Positions 45,846 through 60,497 of a stretch of 60,569 nucleotides of DNA are shown one piece after another. Source of the DNA: Zygnema cylindricum. Taxonomy: Eukaryota > Streptophyta > Zygnematophyceae > Zygnematales > Zygnemataceae. The stretch lies in assembly GCA_037447655.1 (NCBI GenBank), contig JBBHKE010000525.1, forward strand, positions 12,178 to 72,746, given 5' to 3'. Below the pieces are notes generated by a model. The model worked only from the letters and a program-made list of their open reading frames with translations, was not told the DNA's origin and did no database searches. Both the position numbers and the translations under genes were made by a program. Position 1 is the stretch's first letter. Each line of letters opens with the position of its first letter.

Positions 45846-48800
45846 ATGGCTCCCGCTCGCCTTCTGGCGCAGCGCGCCAGATCTCTGCGACCTCTCGTGT
45901 CTCATAATGTTACACCAGGAATTTCTTCGAGTTTTCCTAGTGATGACTTAATATCTCAGGCCTTTGGTTCACATGACTTAAACGCTCCAGGATCGCGACA
46001 CGTGTCTTCCCTTGCTGTTCGCAGCAATGTTATGGCGAAGGGTCCCGGAGGGCGATCCTCTGTCAGGTAAAATTCTCGCCTTTCCGGTTGTATTTTTATG
46101 TGCAGAATTGACATGTTTTGTTTTTCCGCTGTTTTCTTACAATGTTTCAGCTAGTGTGGATTATGTGTAATTGATGACGTCATCGAATGAGTTAGTTAAG
46201 TGTCTCGTTTTGGCATGGTTGTGAATATTCTGGTATTTTGATGGAATGAAGTAAAATAGCTAAGCAGTAGATTTTTTGTTGTCAAGTAGTAAATTCTAGT
46301 GTTAATTTTCTGGGTATGTGGTAAATTTGTTGTTTTTTTAAATTACCTGCTTTACAGAACATATCAGGCTTGTATGGAGACGTTCTGTATTGAACCTTAG
46401 TCTTTTTTTTTTAGAAGGAAAGAGACTGTTGCTACGCGGGCTGAATCCTGGTTGGGCTCTTAATTTGTTTGCATTTCCGTCTTCGTAGATCTTTCATTTT
46501 CACGTCGTTAAAAGCAAAACTTCCTCTTATCACTGAATATGTTAATGCCTCGAAATCATCTCTTCTTGCATTTGACCTAAATTATATATCCTGGTAATAT
46601 TCTTATATCCCTGTAAATTGTTACCATTATCATCCCTCAATTATGAGTCCCCGCAAATTGACTGTGGCAACTTCATATGAATTACATTTTAGGAATTGCC
46701 TTTTTTTGCAAACAGGAATCGATTGAGCTTTTGGTCTGGTTGTTTATCCTGTTGTTGTCTCTTTATTACTAGGATTACGTGCGATATAAGGAAGGGTTTT
46801 CACTGTATTACTGCTACTTATTTTCATCATTCCAGCGACGTAGAGGAACCAGCATGTGTTTGCTGTACGAAAACCCTAAATTTTTTATAAATTTATAGGA
46901 TGTTTGCAGTTGTATTGCTTGTAAATTCAAAAGTAGATAGACTTTATAAAATTGCGACCTTGCAGTTCATGTAACCTAATCAGTTTCACAGCACGTACAG
47001 ATCGTAATCTCTTTAGCAGTTTAAACATTTTTGTAAAGAAAGTCCGTACCTGCTCGTGTGTAGTCCCACTCGTTTTTTTGCCTGTTTTGATGACTGTGAC
47101 TGTGCACTTTTGGTAACTTAATCAGTCTTACCATCTTTATCTCCCCAGCATCTTGAACATCATTCTAACAAAAGTCCATGCCTTCACTCGTACGTATATT
47201 TTTACCCAGTTGTTTTGCCTGTTTTGATGTTTGTACACTCTATTTCGGATTGGCCCATGTGCAGTGGAATCGTAGCCACAGTTTTTGGAGCAACAGGGTT
47301 TCTTGGACGCTATGTTGTGCAACAATTGGGTAAGAATCACGTCCATTTTTTCTGTTCCCTTTTTATTTGTGGTGGTCAATTTGATTGTTGCGATATTCCA
47401 TTTAATTTTTCCTTTTTGGTGAGGAACTTTATTGCTTCTATACAGCATTCATCTTACCAGTATGTATCTGTATTCTGTCTCGAGCAGCTCGTACCGGCTC
47501 ACAGGTTATTGTACCTTATCGGGGAGGTGATGACGATCCTCGGCATCTTAAGCTTATGGGTGATTTGGGGCAGGTATTTTCTGGATCTTCCTGGACTTAT
47601 TTTCTAACCTAGGCAGGTTTTTGGGAGGAAGAGTAGGGCCTCTCCTTGACAGCAGGTTTACAGACCTTGTTCAAGAAGAATAAATTCAGTGGTGTTTCAA
47701 AATTAATTGGTTTGGTTTTTTTCAACAATAAATGAAAAAAAGTTTGAGAAGGCGAACTCAAAGTTCGAGTTTGGTTTTCAAAAGGTATTTGGTGTTGCAA
47801 TGTACCCCATGTTCGTCTTCTTTTTAACTTTGGTGCTTGAGGGGATGCTATTCCTGGCAGGTATTGCCTATGAAATTCAACATCAGGGATGACGAATCAG
47901 TTGCCGCGGTTATGGCAAAATCCAATGTTGTGATCAACCTAATTGGTATGTGAGGAGGATTCCTTCTGTTCTGCCAAGTTTTCTTTTTCAGAAAACAGTC
48001 CTCTGATTCTAGTGCTTCAAAATGATGTCTCACATGCCCTCCTATCCATGGTTTAACTGTGCCTAAATTTTTTAAAACATTATATGTAGTTTCCCAGTAC
48101 AGTATGCGTAGTATACTCGATAAAAGCATGTTATACGTGAACAGTGAGGAAACCACATGAAGCGTTTCCTATTGTTTTCACACATTTGAACCATGCTCTT
48201 ATCTGTACTCCATCAATGGCAGTAAAATATTTTAGTGTGGTATGTCAGGCCATGCCTAAGAATTGACTGGGCCACCTGCTGAATAGGGCGCAGGACGCGA
48301 TTTTGAAACCCGTAACTTCGGGTTTGAAGACATCAACATTACAGCAGCTCAAAAGATCGCCAAGGTGAGTTTTACCATGAGAAATTAATGCTATTGTTTG
48401 TTAATGTAGGTCCAGCACTCCATCAGAAAGTGATTTTTGCTAGCAGATGTTAAAAAAACTTGAAATTCTTAACTGTAACTTTCTTTTAGTGAGCTGTTTG
48501 TAGATTTGTATTTCCAGGAAGATCCCCAGGATCAGTTGTGATATACACACTGGTTAAAAGCTGGGGATCTTTTTGGAAATTTTTGTTATTTCTGACACCA
48601 TGATTCATGTTATGTCTGCCTGTAACGTTGCTACCCCGGAAACGTCAGACTGATGCTTATTACTTCATTGATTACTTTATTTATTCATTTTGTTTCTGTT
48701 TGATGTTTGAAACTTCAGTTGGCGACAGAGCATGGAGGAGTTGCTCGTCTTATTCAAGCGTCTTGTTTGGGAGCCTCTCCTAACGCCCCATCAAAACAGC

Positions 48801-49419
48801 ATCGCACCAAAGCGGCTGGAGAGGCAGCAGCTCTGGAGTCTTTCCCTCAGGTATATTTGTTGGAACAACATTTTCTTTTCCCAGTACCGTATGCATAAAC
48901 TCATCCGTATCCATAAACACAGGATTGTGAAACACAGGACTGTTAAACACAGGACTGGCTTGGAAGTGCTTTTGGTCCCTTTCTGTTTAACCCCGAGCCC
49001 GTTTAGTTCGATGATCTAAATCTCGCATGTTTTCCTTTGTCAGTTGCTAATTGTTTCCTACCAAGAAAAGCTGATTTGGGGTTCTCGTCGTATCTGGCTA
49101 TTGAAGCAAAAGGCTATTGAAGCTCATTCGAGGTTCTGGCCTTGTTTAACCGTTGTTTGATTTCTTTCTGCCCTTTGACGAGTTATAGAAAAAGGTGATC
49201 CTGCTACTGAAATTGAAATTGGAATTAAAATTGAAATTTGGATGATGGGTTGGTGATGTAAGGGAACTATTTTGAGGGCGGGTCCGTTGGTGGGAACCGA
49301 AGATCGTCTCCTCAACTCATGGGCCATTCAAGCCAAAAAGTTTCCCTCCATTCCCTTGATTGCAGGCGGCAAGACACTGTAAGTCTGTATGAGACTCATC
49401 TAGGAAAGCGTTCATGGAA

Positions 49420-49475
<56 letters not shown>

Positions 49476-51918
49476 CCCGTCTCTCCCCCTCTCTCTCTCA
49501 CCCTCTCGCTCCCCCTCTTCCTTTTCCTCTCCCCCTCCCTCCCTCCCTCGTTTGAGAAGTTTGAAGGATTTCACTAGCAAGTATGAAATGCTTATGCTGG
49601 TAGGAGATGATACTAACTTGAGTTTGTTCTCCATGCCAGTTTTTATAAAGTTCACTGTTTATTGCTTTTATATCAAAACATTTATTAATTTAAAGGGTTA
49701 ATTTCAAGGCAGTAATACTAATTTAGGGCAAGTTGATGTCGCGTCTTGCTGTACATTCCTGTAATCAATACTATCAACACTATTTTGTGATTTCGGGTCA
49801 GAAGTACCTTTGACCAAATTATTGTTGTAAAGTCGTGAATGGTGTAGCCGTTAAACAAAAAAAAAAAAAATGCAAAATTGATACTAGTTTTTATTCTATA
49901 ACAGCGGCAAAAGTTTCAATACTGTTTCCGAGTTACAAAAAAAAAAAAGTAAAATGATACTAGGTGATTATTCCATAACAGTCATAAAAAATTCAAGACA
50001 GCAAACGTCAAGTCTCTTTCTAGGTCACAAAAAGAAAAAAAAAGAAACCAAAATGATACTAGGTGTTCATTTCATAACAGCTGCAAAAATTTAAAAAGCA
50101 CAACAATTTCAAAAGCACAAACATTCTAAAAGCATAAAATTTTCAAAAGCACATAAGTTTAAAAATTGTCAATCACAGCTAAAGTTTTAATTCTGTTTCC
50201 GGGTTCTATGGCACAGTGTGCAGCCTGTCCACGTGTCCGATGTCGCGAGTGCCGTGATGGCGGCAGTGATGGATGACGGGAGAAGCTGTGGGAAAATTTA
50301 TGAGCTTGGAGGGCCGGACGTGATGTCTATTCGGGATATGGTAAGCTGATACCAAATCCTTTACACCCCGGATCAGTCCTTTACTCAGTTATCAAAAATA
50401 GCGTAGACAGATTTACAGTATTGATGGGGAAATAGTGTCATCCATCCAAAATCGTGAGTGCCGATGGTTCCTGTAGCGCTTAATTTGAGGTTTGTAGCTA
50501 TTGTTGTTTGTACGAAACATAGTATGATTGTATGACAAGGTAGGATTGTCTAGACCGATTACAAAGTACAGATCGATAATATGATAACTTTGACTAAAGA
50601 AGGATTTTTGTGTAGCTTTGGTTCGTGGCCGTTGTCCTTTTTTTTTGTGGACTTCTCTAGATATGGACGTTAAATAGGCTACAAACAGCATGGAAGGGAA
50701 GGGAACTGTTTGGTTGTGTATTTTGACTACAAGACATATGTGATTGAGATGGAATGGGATGGGATTCTGAATTGTTTTGTAGGTCCATCTCGTGTTTGAA
50801 ACTATCCGAGACTCACCTCGCATCTCTGATGTTCCTGTGCCAATTGCAAAGGTGAGAAGTGACATTTAGAATATCCTTGTTTTCTCCACACTTACCTTAT
50901 GTTTTTGGATCAAATTCTGTTATAGAAAGAGGCCAATCAGTCATAAACTTCAGTACCCTGGCAGATTGTCATGTTGACAAGGCTATGGGTGCATATAATA
51001 TTTGTATCCTTGTTTATTCATGCCTTAAGTTTAGTGTTTCAAGAATTGTCTGTTGTTAGTTTTTTTTGTTCACTCTCTTTTTTTCCACCAACTTTGTTGT
51101 TGCAACTTCTTTTTACCAGTTCAATCAAATGAACTAGTTATATGTTAGACATGCTATTTTTCTTTTAGGGAACAGTGATACTGTTGTGTATCAAAAAATT
51201 ACAGAACCAAGGTAGTCGATGAACTTTGATTTGTCGTTTCTTGCAGTTACTTGCCTTGCCTCGAGAAGTACTTTTAAACCGTGTTCCTTTCCCCATTCCG
51301 AGTCCCACAATGTTTACTCTTGACTACATTAACTCGCTTGAATTCGACCATGTTGTATCCGATGGTGGTAAGAATTTTTTTCACTTCCTCAAAGCTCTCT
51401 GTATCACTTTAGTGAATACATGGTTAAATATACTTACAAAGGAGTTTTCAGGATATTACTTAACGCAGCTTCCCTGAAATGTTGTTGTCCAATGCTCGAA
51501 CATATTATATAATAAAAAAGATAAACTTCTGGAACATTCTGTAGGACGTACTTCTTTTCTTTGCACCACGTTCCACCTCCCCTACCTTCTCCACCAAATC
51601 TGACAGATTCATTCAACGGAACGAGAACAAAATCAGTTCATTAATCATTGAAATACGGGAGAAAACTGCTTGTCTTATTCCAAATCCTGTTGAAGATAAA
51701 CAAGGTTTCATTTTCACAACCATTCACTTTATTCTCATAATGCTCATTTTCTCACACACTATTCTGATCATGGTTTTGCAGCCCTCAAGTTCTCCGATTT
51801 GGGTCTCGTACCTCAGAAGCTCAATGGTGTGGCTATCGAGTACCTTTATGCCTACCGAACCGGAGGCCCGCAATACGGACAAACGCTGGGAGAACGCGTT
51901 TCTGGCGCTGGATTCTAA
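45846..51918 (+). CDS. NDUFA9: NADH:ubiquinone oxidoreductase 39-kDa subunit, mitochondrial
   Basis: Eleven exons: 45846-46066, 47265-47329, 47488-47573, 47861-47945, 48294-48364, 48719-48850, 49263-49378, 50217-50340, 50783-50851, 51247-51367, 51782-51918; 408 residues. NDUFA9 is an accessory subunit of mitochondrial complex I, an atypical short-chain dehydrogenase that holds NADPH structurally. The Arg-rich acid-free start (MAPARLLAQRARSLRPLVSH) is a mitochondrial presequence; an in-frame ATG at 45795 would add a hydrophobic 17 residues and seems less likely. Rossmann motif GATGFLG is at 82-88. Family-typical blocks follow: VPYRGG, VINLIG then RDFETRNFGFEDIN, GTEDRLLNSWA (231-241), QPVHVSDVA, YELGGPDV, PREVLLNRVPFPIPSP and ALKFSDLGLVPQKL. 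The acceptor of exon 7 (49261-49262) has a poor pyrimidine tract and is the least certain boundary. Length is normal for the family. Confidence 0.95.
49424..49552. repeat. CT microsatellite in NDUFA9 intron 7
   Basis: (CT)n of about 50 bp followed by degenerate CT/CCCT sequence, 45 bp after the donor of exon 7. Frames over it are artefacts. Confidence 0.9.
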
Positions 51919-53179
51919 AAACGGAGAAATCGCAAATACACCGTTCCATGTTACAGTCAACAGTTTACAGTTCCGAGTGACCGGCATTGTCAAAACCCTG
52001 AAATCAAATTCACCTACGGGCTTATTCACAAAAATCGAGCCTGTCTGGTTAACTATTCGTACTTTCCTGACACTGTAGCTCGTTTTGGCTGTATCTAGGA
52101 GCAAATGTAATCTAATGGTGGAGAAACAACTCCCTGTTTTTACAAAAGATAGTATGGTTTTCGTACATTTTGTGAACAGTTAGGAGCAATTGTAAGCCAG
52201 GAAACATTTGCTTCGCATGTTTCACATGCAATATTAAAATTCTTTGTTCAATTCCATACATCTGATCAGTTAAACAAGGTTTTGGACGAGAGAAGTTTAT
52301 ATTTGGACTCTTAAGGGTAACATGAGGAGAGAGGTTTCCCCCTGCCCTGTAAAATTGTTGGTCAAGTTGTGTCATCTTTGAAGAGCTGTGCATAACTGTT
52401 GGTATTTGGACAACTGTCATTTTGTTGACCAAGGAGTTTCAATAAGGAATCATCATCACTTGCCAGAACAGTAATCAGCTTTTTCTTTAATGGTTTCATG
52501 AGTCTTCTGTAAATCAATGTCAGCTACTTCATAAATTGGGAGTTTTAGATTATTTGCCTTGCTCGTTTTTTTCACAAAAGCAAATACGTGTGCAATTAAC
52601 AGGAAAGAGTTGGGAGGGACAACAAGAGTTAAGTTTTGCCAGAAAAGCAATACCAAAATGTGTGATTAAGAAAATGCTTGTTTGAATAATAGGTTGACTT
52701 CTCTCTATGTACAGTTTTCCTCCATGTGTTCATCTATTCTTGGAATACATGAACGAGTTCTGGAGCACAGCTGTCGATCACTGTAATAAAGCTGCCAAGA
52801 AAAGGACATCCCTCCATTATGATTCTATGTGTTTTGCATTAACTGGTGTAATGTGACTAATATACATGAAAGCAAAGGCTCTGTTATAGAGGGGCTGATC
52901 ATGCTGTACATTGTGAATCATTGTGAATCGTTATTAGCATACAGAGGGAAATTAAATAGGAAGGGATCGTTATTGAAAGTAGTTACTCTATGTTCAATGA
53001 GTACTTCTTTAACTTGCAAGGCATAAACTACAAAACATACCAGAGCTAAAGCATTTGCCACTTCAATGCAACATCAGTACGAATTTCCACCCAACAATAC
53101 ACATTTACAATATCTGTGAAAGATTCAACAGGAAATTGCTTCCCGGAAAATCAAAAAAGGACCAAGTAGAAGTGATACT
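51919..53179. other. Spacer downstream of NDUFA9
   Basis: Contains the 3' UTR of NDUFA9 and otherwise no recognisable gene. A decayed TACACCG-family end (CATTGTGAATCGTTATTAGC) is at 52918-52937. Confidence 0.4.
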
Positions 53180-53837
53180 AAAACTCTGTGGCCTCCATTA
53201 GCCCACAGAGTATACAGCATATATAAGACCTCTAGGATAATGCTTGCCCCTTCCTCTTTCGCAAGTGCCACCCTGGCACATAAATATTTTGACCACCCTC
53301 ACCCCTGTGAGGGCCCGACTCCCATGAGCCGAACGCAAAAAGAATCACTGAATTTGCTCCCTGGGCAATAAGTTATCAATGGTCAAAGATGACCTTTATA
53401 GTTACAAGCTCTCTGAGAGAGAGGTGGCTAAATTTCACGAAGTCCTAATCTGCCTACTTACAGCTACCTACTTCCAAACCCTAGACCAATAGGAAGACTT
53501 TTACATTGCGAGAAGGTACATTGGCCAATGTACTTCTTCTACGGCCATTGTACAACATGGCCTTCCAGGTGACGCCTGTCAAATCGGGAGCCATGTTTCC
53601 TCCTCCCATCTTCTCCAGTGTCCAATTATGCGATGCCACGTGTCATTGCGTGACGTTATCTCCGAAAGCCGCCAAAAGTTCATTCCAGGTTGGTGGCTGT
53701 GACGACGTCTGTCCAACCAAATATATTTACACGGTTCAATTCGCCTCCGTGCGCGCCGTCGCTTCACATGCGCCTCTTCGTCAATTTGTTCCGTTGAATG
53801 AATTAGTCGTCGCTTTAACTGTTTATTAATTTATCAA

Positions 53838-54961
53838 GGGAATTGTCTATATTGGTTGCGCACAGTCACGTCACTTTGTCAAAGATTGTACATTTTAAGC
53901 ACACGGTGGTACAATTTAAGCACCGCTGACTTTAGATTTGACGGTCGGTCAATTGAACTGCTAGGACTTTCAAAATGTTGTAACAACCGGTTAAACTTTT
54001 AATAAAGTTATAAAACGGACCTGCGTAAAAATATCAATTAATTTGAAATTTAATCGGGAATTGAAAATAGTGTAGCTTGATTTGGCCTCATGTGACGACG
54101 CGCATTTATTTTACTTTATTATAATGTACAGTATATTTTGTTTTGTGCGAGTTAATTTATCCGTACAAGATTTCGTGTCGTTCATTAATTTGCGTCTAAG
54201 TTCAATGTAACGATTTGCGATTAAATTTCAATTTTGCGGCTAAGTTAAAGCCAACATGTACTCTGTAAGTGGAGCTCGCGTAAAGTCAGAAAGTGACTGT
54301 CTGCAACACTTTTATTTACATGCGGTTGCCGCAGTTTTGTTAGCGTAAACATTCGCCGGCCGTGTGAAATATTGATTTTATTATGACGGTCGACGTTCAC
54401 AATCGCGGCAAAAGTTTAACCGGTTGTTACAACATTTTGAAAGTCCAAGTAGTTCAATTCATAGTTGAAAAGTAGGCGTTTTTATCGTAGGCCTTTCATA
54501 GGCGCCTTTATCGTAAGTTGTGTTATGGGCTTTTCATGTGTTCTTCTTAGATCATTGCTTTGATCAGCGACCGTCCAATCGTCCAAATCTGACGGTTTAA
54601 ATAAAAAATAACTTAAAACTCACAGAAAAAAAAAAAAAATTGTCCAAATGTTTTTCAAAATTTAAACATGACGTTTAATTCTCTATCGATCGATGTGCAA
54701 CTCAACTCTGTTACTATATTTTTTTCATTTTGCGACCAATACAATATGGGTCTTAAGGTCATATTGTATGTTTTGCGTATAACAGGCATATTGTATGGGC
54801 GGACTTTCACCTACTTTTGAACTATGGTTCAATTGATTGACCGTCAAATCTAAAGTAGCGGTACTTAAATTGTACCAGCGTGTACTTAAAACGTACAATC
54901 TTTGACAAAGTGATGTAAGTGACTGTGCGCAACCAAAATAGTCACTATATGATCAATTCCG
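53838..54961. mobile_element. Fold-back DNA element with long inverted arms and 8-bp duplication
   Basis: Arms of about 165 bp are inverted (left 53838-54002; right 54410-54961 minus a nested insert). The outer parts GGTTGCGCACAGTCAC / GTGACTGTGCGCAACC and the inner parts AACCGGTTGTTACAACATTTT match well. The flanks are TTTATCAA at 53830-53837 and 54962-54969. The homologous LTR at 6463-6470 has a single TTTATCAA, giving an empty-site comparison. Length is 1124 bp, or 749 bp without the nested MITE and its duplicated 8 bp. Long arms and an 8-bp duplication could fit a Mutator-like or hAT element; class unresolved. No coding region. Confidence 0.75.
54460..54826. mobile_element. 367-bp hAT-like MITE nested in the fold-back element
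   Basis: Ends CATAGTTGAAAAGTAGG and CCTACTTTTGAACTATG are inverted with one mismatch. A perfect 8-bp duplication GTTCAATT flanks it (54452-54459 and 54827-54834). The intact left arm of the host element has the sequence only once (complement at 53951-53958), which is an internal empty site. CA-starting ends with an 8-bp duplication suggest hAT. Confidence 0.85.
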
Positions 54962-55142
54962 TTTATCAAACCCCATGTATTTAACAATTCTTCCTCAACT
55001 TAATGGGTATGGCAGCAGGCTTCTTTGGACTATGCAGGACCCAGGATCAAATCCTCGCCTATCCAACCAGTTTTGTAAAGTGCCCTTCATTTCAGTTTGC
55101 CACCTTCTGACCAAGGAGGCAGCCATGGTTTCCTGCTCTCTG

Positions 55143-55887
<745 letters not shown>

Positions 55888-58800
55888 CTACAACACGGAA
55901 ACTGGTTGGATCATTTCAACCATTTTTCCTCCTTGTGTGACCTGCATTTCGTACCGCTTCCCTCGAATGACAGCGTACATGGTGCCGGGGGAGATGTAGT
56001 CGATGGTGCGATCGATGCGGAAAGGTTTTCCGGGAATCTGAGAATATAATAAAAAAAGAACAATAAGGTATAAGAGAAGAGGATAAGCATAAGAATGCAG
56101 GGAGGAGAAGGAGAGGGAATAAGGAGGAGAAGTGAAGGAGAACGAGGAGATGGAGAGAACAAGGAGAGGAGGAGAGGAGGGGAGGAGAATAAGGTGAAGT
56201 AAGATAAATTCTCAATTCGTCATCCGTAAGAATAGCAGAAGGATCAGAGAAACAAACGAAATCCGAGCACTAGGGCCAATTTGAAGAGAGAGAGAGAGAG
56301 AGAGAAGAACTTTCATCTGTAGCAACACCATTTCCTGTTGGATAAAAGGGCCTAAACGTCAGCAAAATCTCACAGAAAAAAGAGACGAAAATTAAAAGGC
56401 ATGCATATTTAAACAAATTCACGTATTCAAATGAGGTAAACAAGCAAAATAGAAATTACATTTCAGTTTATTTCAAACAAAAAGCTGCAATAGTGAATGA
56501 GAGCACATATTATGAGCATCAAACAGACTGCCTACAACTATATGGGTAAAGGAACTATGAGTAAAAAACCAGAACGACTATCAATAATATCAATTTAGGG
56601 CCGGGTGATGTGATGGATCATAGCCCATTCTTTAAGATTCTCAACACTATTTTACAATTATCGGTAACAACAAAACCCATGACCAACTCCTGTTACTAAC
56701 ACTAGCAGCCATGGTCCGTGATGCCGAAGTCACAGAAGATCCTTCAAAGAGTGTCCACTCAAAAGACTCTCTCACAATTAAATTGAAATTCAAGATGCTC
56801 CCATCATCAGCGACCCTGATTGGCCAGTAAATCACAGTATTTTTGTAAAAGAATGTACGTGCAATTTTTTGTACAATTACTTCGATTTCTGGCTAGTAAC
56901 GCCAATAATAGAGTGTGTGTAATTACCATTTGTGAAAAACTGGTAATTGATTGAGACTGACGAAATCCACCATCGATAAATTACCAATTAAACATATGTA
57001 TAAGCCATAATTCCTAACGCATTAACGGAGACAGATAACTGATTAATCAAGAACTGTATCCTGGGGACATGTAAATAAAGTGATACAGAAGCTCTAATGC
57101 ACTTTCACGCTTGTATGAAGGACAGAATGGTTTAATCACTGTATTTCAATCAATTTCCTCAACCTCTTCTGTCTCCTTTCCTGTCCTACTTTAGTCATAA
57201 CAATCAGAGCTGATGTCAAGTGACATTGGGTAGAAAATGTTACACGGCCTTTTTATATAATGACATTTTTCTGTATAGCATTTTCATGTTTTATTGCAGC
57301 ATGGTTCAGTTTTTCTTCCTTATCTGAACATATCTTGATTTCTTGATGCATTCCTTGTTTTTTTCACAGGTTAAAAAGAGTCACTAACCTGATTTCCCGA
57401 GTGAATTTGAACTCCCGTGATGACGGCAAAATCTGACGTTTCCGGATTCACCGTTTTCTTAATAAGACTCTCTATGTCGTCAGTGATAGCCTGAGCCATA
57501 AGCAACAATTTCAGTCAATTTTTTAAATAATTTTCCAGCAACAGCGTATTTCTAGCACACAAAAATAATAACCGAATACAATATTTTCTTGCAACTACTG
57601 TTTTCTGCAGTAATTGTGCAGATATTCAGTTCAGACAGAAAGTCTGTGTGAACTACCACCTCCCTTATACTGATCCACACTAATTATCATACACATTAGA
57701 AAGGGCTGCACCATTTCACTTTCAAAATATCTCAAGCTCTTCGATTGCAAAACTTCTCAACAGACTAGAATTAGCCTACTGAAGACCACTATAAGATGTC
57801 ATTCTATCACTTTGTCCCATACTATATCAGTGGTCAATTTTCTGGCTAGTATTGTGGATCGAGCTCAGTTTCACATTCGGGTTCAAAAATGGTCCATATT
57901 TTCAGAACTTAATTATTATTATGAGTTACTTCATGTTCATTGTTACAGCTCAAAGAAGATATACTGAATTGGAGTAGATCAGAGAAGTGAGATATACTGA
58001 ATTGGAGTAGATCAGAGAAGTGAGATAAAAGTCAAGGTTAATCGAGGTAACACTTTCAATCATCGTGGCGTGCAATGAATTATGAAATATTGCCCTGGTA
58101 GGGTTTTCAAAAGCGCATCCTAGTGATAATTAAGCTCATTCAAGAGATAATAAATGCTTTTAGATGAAATGTTCCATCTCCTGTCCACTCCTCTCTTCCC
58201 CTTCTCTTCTCCTCTTCTCTCAAAAGAGTTCAATTCTCACCTGCAAAGCAGCTTTTGTGACAGTGACAAGGCTGGGTCCTTCGGGTCCACAGTTCCTGCA
58301 AGCAGGCTGCAGTAAACCAGAAAAAAAAAAAAAAAACGAAAACAAATCAAATAGCTATTTCTTGACTTGGTTCTATATAATAGACTGCAAAAAATATCAC
58401 ACAATCTCGTGCATAGTAGAACAATTCGGATATAAATTACGGAAATGTTTGTCTTGAAACTTGATCGCCAATAAAAACGTCACATGATGTCACTCATAAA
58501 AGAATACTTAGAATACTAAATTTCTATGGAATTTTCGAAGCTTACCTGAGCCAAAACTTTCTTCTTCAGAGTGATATATTCGGCATCATAAGCGTCTTCC
58601 TGAGAAAGAGTTCCTGCATTTGCATCGTTTTTAATGGCGATGAGAGCTCCACAGGCACTCGAGGGCTTCCCTCGACCTCGTCTCAGAAGAGAACCGACCT
58701 CTCCCGTCTCACCGACCGACACATGAGGGAAAGCAAAAAACACATCTGTAGGACCGTAAGACAAACAGACAAAATTATTCTATGAAAGTTCACTGATGAA

Positions 58801-60152
58801 GTTAATTCACTAATCTAGACAAGTAAAAGACAAAACAAACACTGTGCGAAGGTCAAACCAAAATCAAATCACCGAGTAATACATGAGGGAAAGCAAAAGA
58901 TACATATGTACAGCCAAAAGAAGAGTCAAAAAATAATTGTGTGAAGGATAAGGGAACATGTGGGGAAAGGAAAATTATATCTAATTTGAGCAAAAGACAA
59001 ACAGAATAGACCGTGTGTGTCGAGAATAAGAGATAAGGCAAAAAATACATCTGTATGGCCGGAAGACAAACAAACATAATATTAGTGTGAGGATTAAATT
59101 AATTCACTTATCTGTACGCCAAAAGAAAAACAGAAAAATTTTAACTGCTTGTGTGAAGGATAAATTAAATCGGACATTTTTGTTTTTACTCAGCTGCTGT
59201 AACACAAAAGAAGTGTACCACAACTTCAAAAAAAAGAGAGCAGAAAGCGTTCAGAAGCTGGAACAGAAACACTTTTAAGAAAATTATAACCTTCTAGCAA
59301 TAAAAATTGAAATTTGAAATTCGAAATTCTCTGAGCGACTGGCAGTCATAGGTCTTGAGAGAGTTAACAAAAACTGTTATTATTTTTTTCTGAAATGGAA
59401 GAAAGGAAAACATTCAGCACTTTGTTATTAAAACTTGGGCTTAAATTCCAACCACTAGAACCACTTTTAAAAGAAGATAGAGAAAAGAAGAAGAGGGAGA
59501 AGAAAGAAGAACAGACCAAGGAAGAAGAAAGCAAGAAGAAGAAGAAGAAGAAAGAAGAAAAATTGGTCCACTCTAAATTTTCAAAGTAAGACTCACATCT
59601 TTCACGAGGACGACCGTCAACGTCACATGGAAACTCGGGACTGTGAGACATCCCAGCTTTAAGACCTGTTTTCCCACAGTTAATGAGTCCTCCAAGACCA
59701 GAAATATTGAAGGAGAGTCCAAATTGTTGATCAATGTATCCGGCCAGAGGACGACAAACCTGTAGACATTAAAGACAAACAAAAAACTCGCAAAAACTCA
59801 ACATGTTTCCCTTAATTTATGGCTGCTTTATGCTGCCTAGTTGGTTGCAAATAGAGATAAATTGATAAGAAACTTCAATCTCAGCATCGGTTTACGATTG
59901 TGGAGTAAAATTATCCCTCGGTTACATAAACGGTAGTAAGCATATCAACTTTGCCGTAAGTTTCGTCAATTTTGTCAATTTTACTACCTAGGGGTTAACT
60001 TTCTAAATCTTTGACATATGGTACTCCTCACTTTATGTAGGACACAAAAGAAAAAGGATTAAAATTGGCACAATTGATTCATTCAGTGTTAAAACGTTTG
60101 ACGAGTAGTTACCTCATCTCTGCAAGTATTTACGAGAGCAATGCAGTTATCC
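55888..60152 (-). CDS. LCIB/LCIC-family protein, gene 2 (5' part beyond the window)
   Basis: Six 3' exons are visible, in order: 60152-60113, 59759-59597, 58745-58546, 58306-58241, 57490-57389 and 56037-55888 (stop TAG 55888-55890). Their lengths 40, 163, 200, 66, 102 and 150 nt match exons 5-10 of gene 1 (40, 163, 200, 66, 102, 147), with the same phases. The first reads DNCIALVNTCRDE; then VCRPLAGYIDQQFGL and MSHSPEFPCDVDGR; then VFFAFPHVSVGETGEVG and SSACGALIAI. All candidate zinc and catalytic residues (C, R, D of CRD; H of MSH and FPH; C of ACG) are kept, so it is under constraint. The C-terminus differs from gene 1 (ends MIQPVSVL). Introns are longer (239-1351 bp) and wobble bases are more A/T. 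Exons 1-4, including targeting, lie past 60569. The role is presumed the same as gene 1, perhaps as a hetero-oligomer partner as LCIB and LCIC are in green algae; that is inference. Confidence 0.92.
57958..58023. repeat. 33-bp tandem duplication in LCIB gene 2 intron
   Basis: Two identical 33-bp units (GATATACTGAATTGGAGTAG...) at 57958-57990 and 57991-58023, inside the intron between the 66-nt and 102-nt exons. Confidence 0.9.
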
Positions 60153-60497
60153 CTGCATACAAAACCATTCACAAATATAATGTTTTTCTGTGAGTTGAAT
60201 TTCAATTTTGACCTTACAACTTTGCCATTGTACATAGGACAATAAACCAACAAAAGATGAATTGATTCCCGAGCCTTCCCCTTCTAAGCTATTTCTTTGC
60301 CATTTGTTATAAAAAAATGACCATGATCATTCTCCTCAGAAAGAGTTCATTTTCTCACAAAACTTCCTTCCACAATATGCCCCTGAGGTTAATATTATGT
60401 GAGGAAACATCTTGTAGGCTTGTTTGAATGAAAGAAAAGAACTGGTGAAATCCTAGTCAATTATATTGCAGAATTGCAACTCTGATAAGCAATCCTT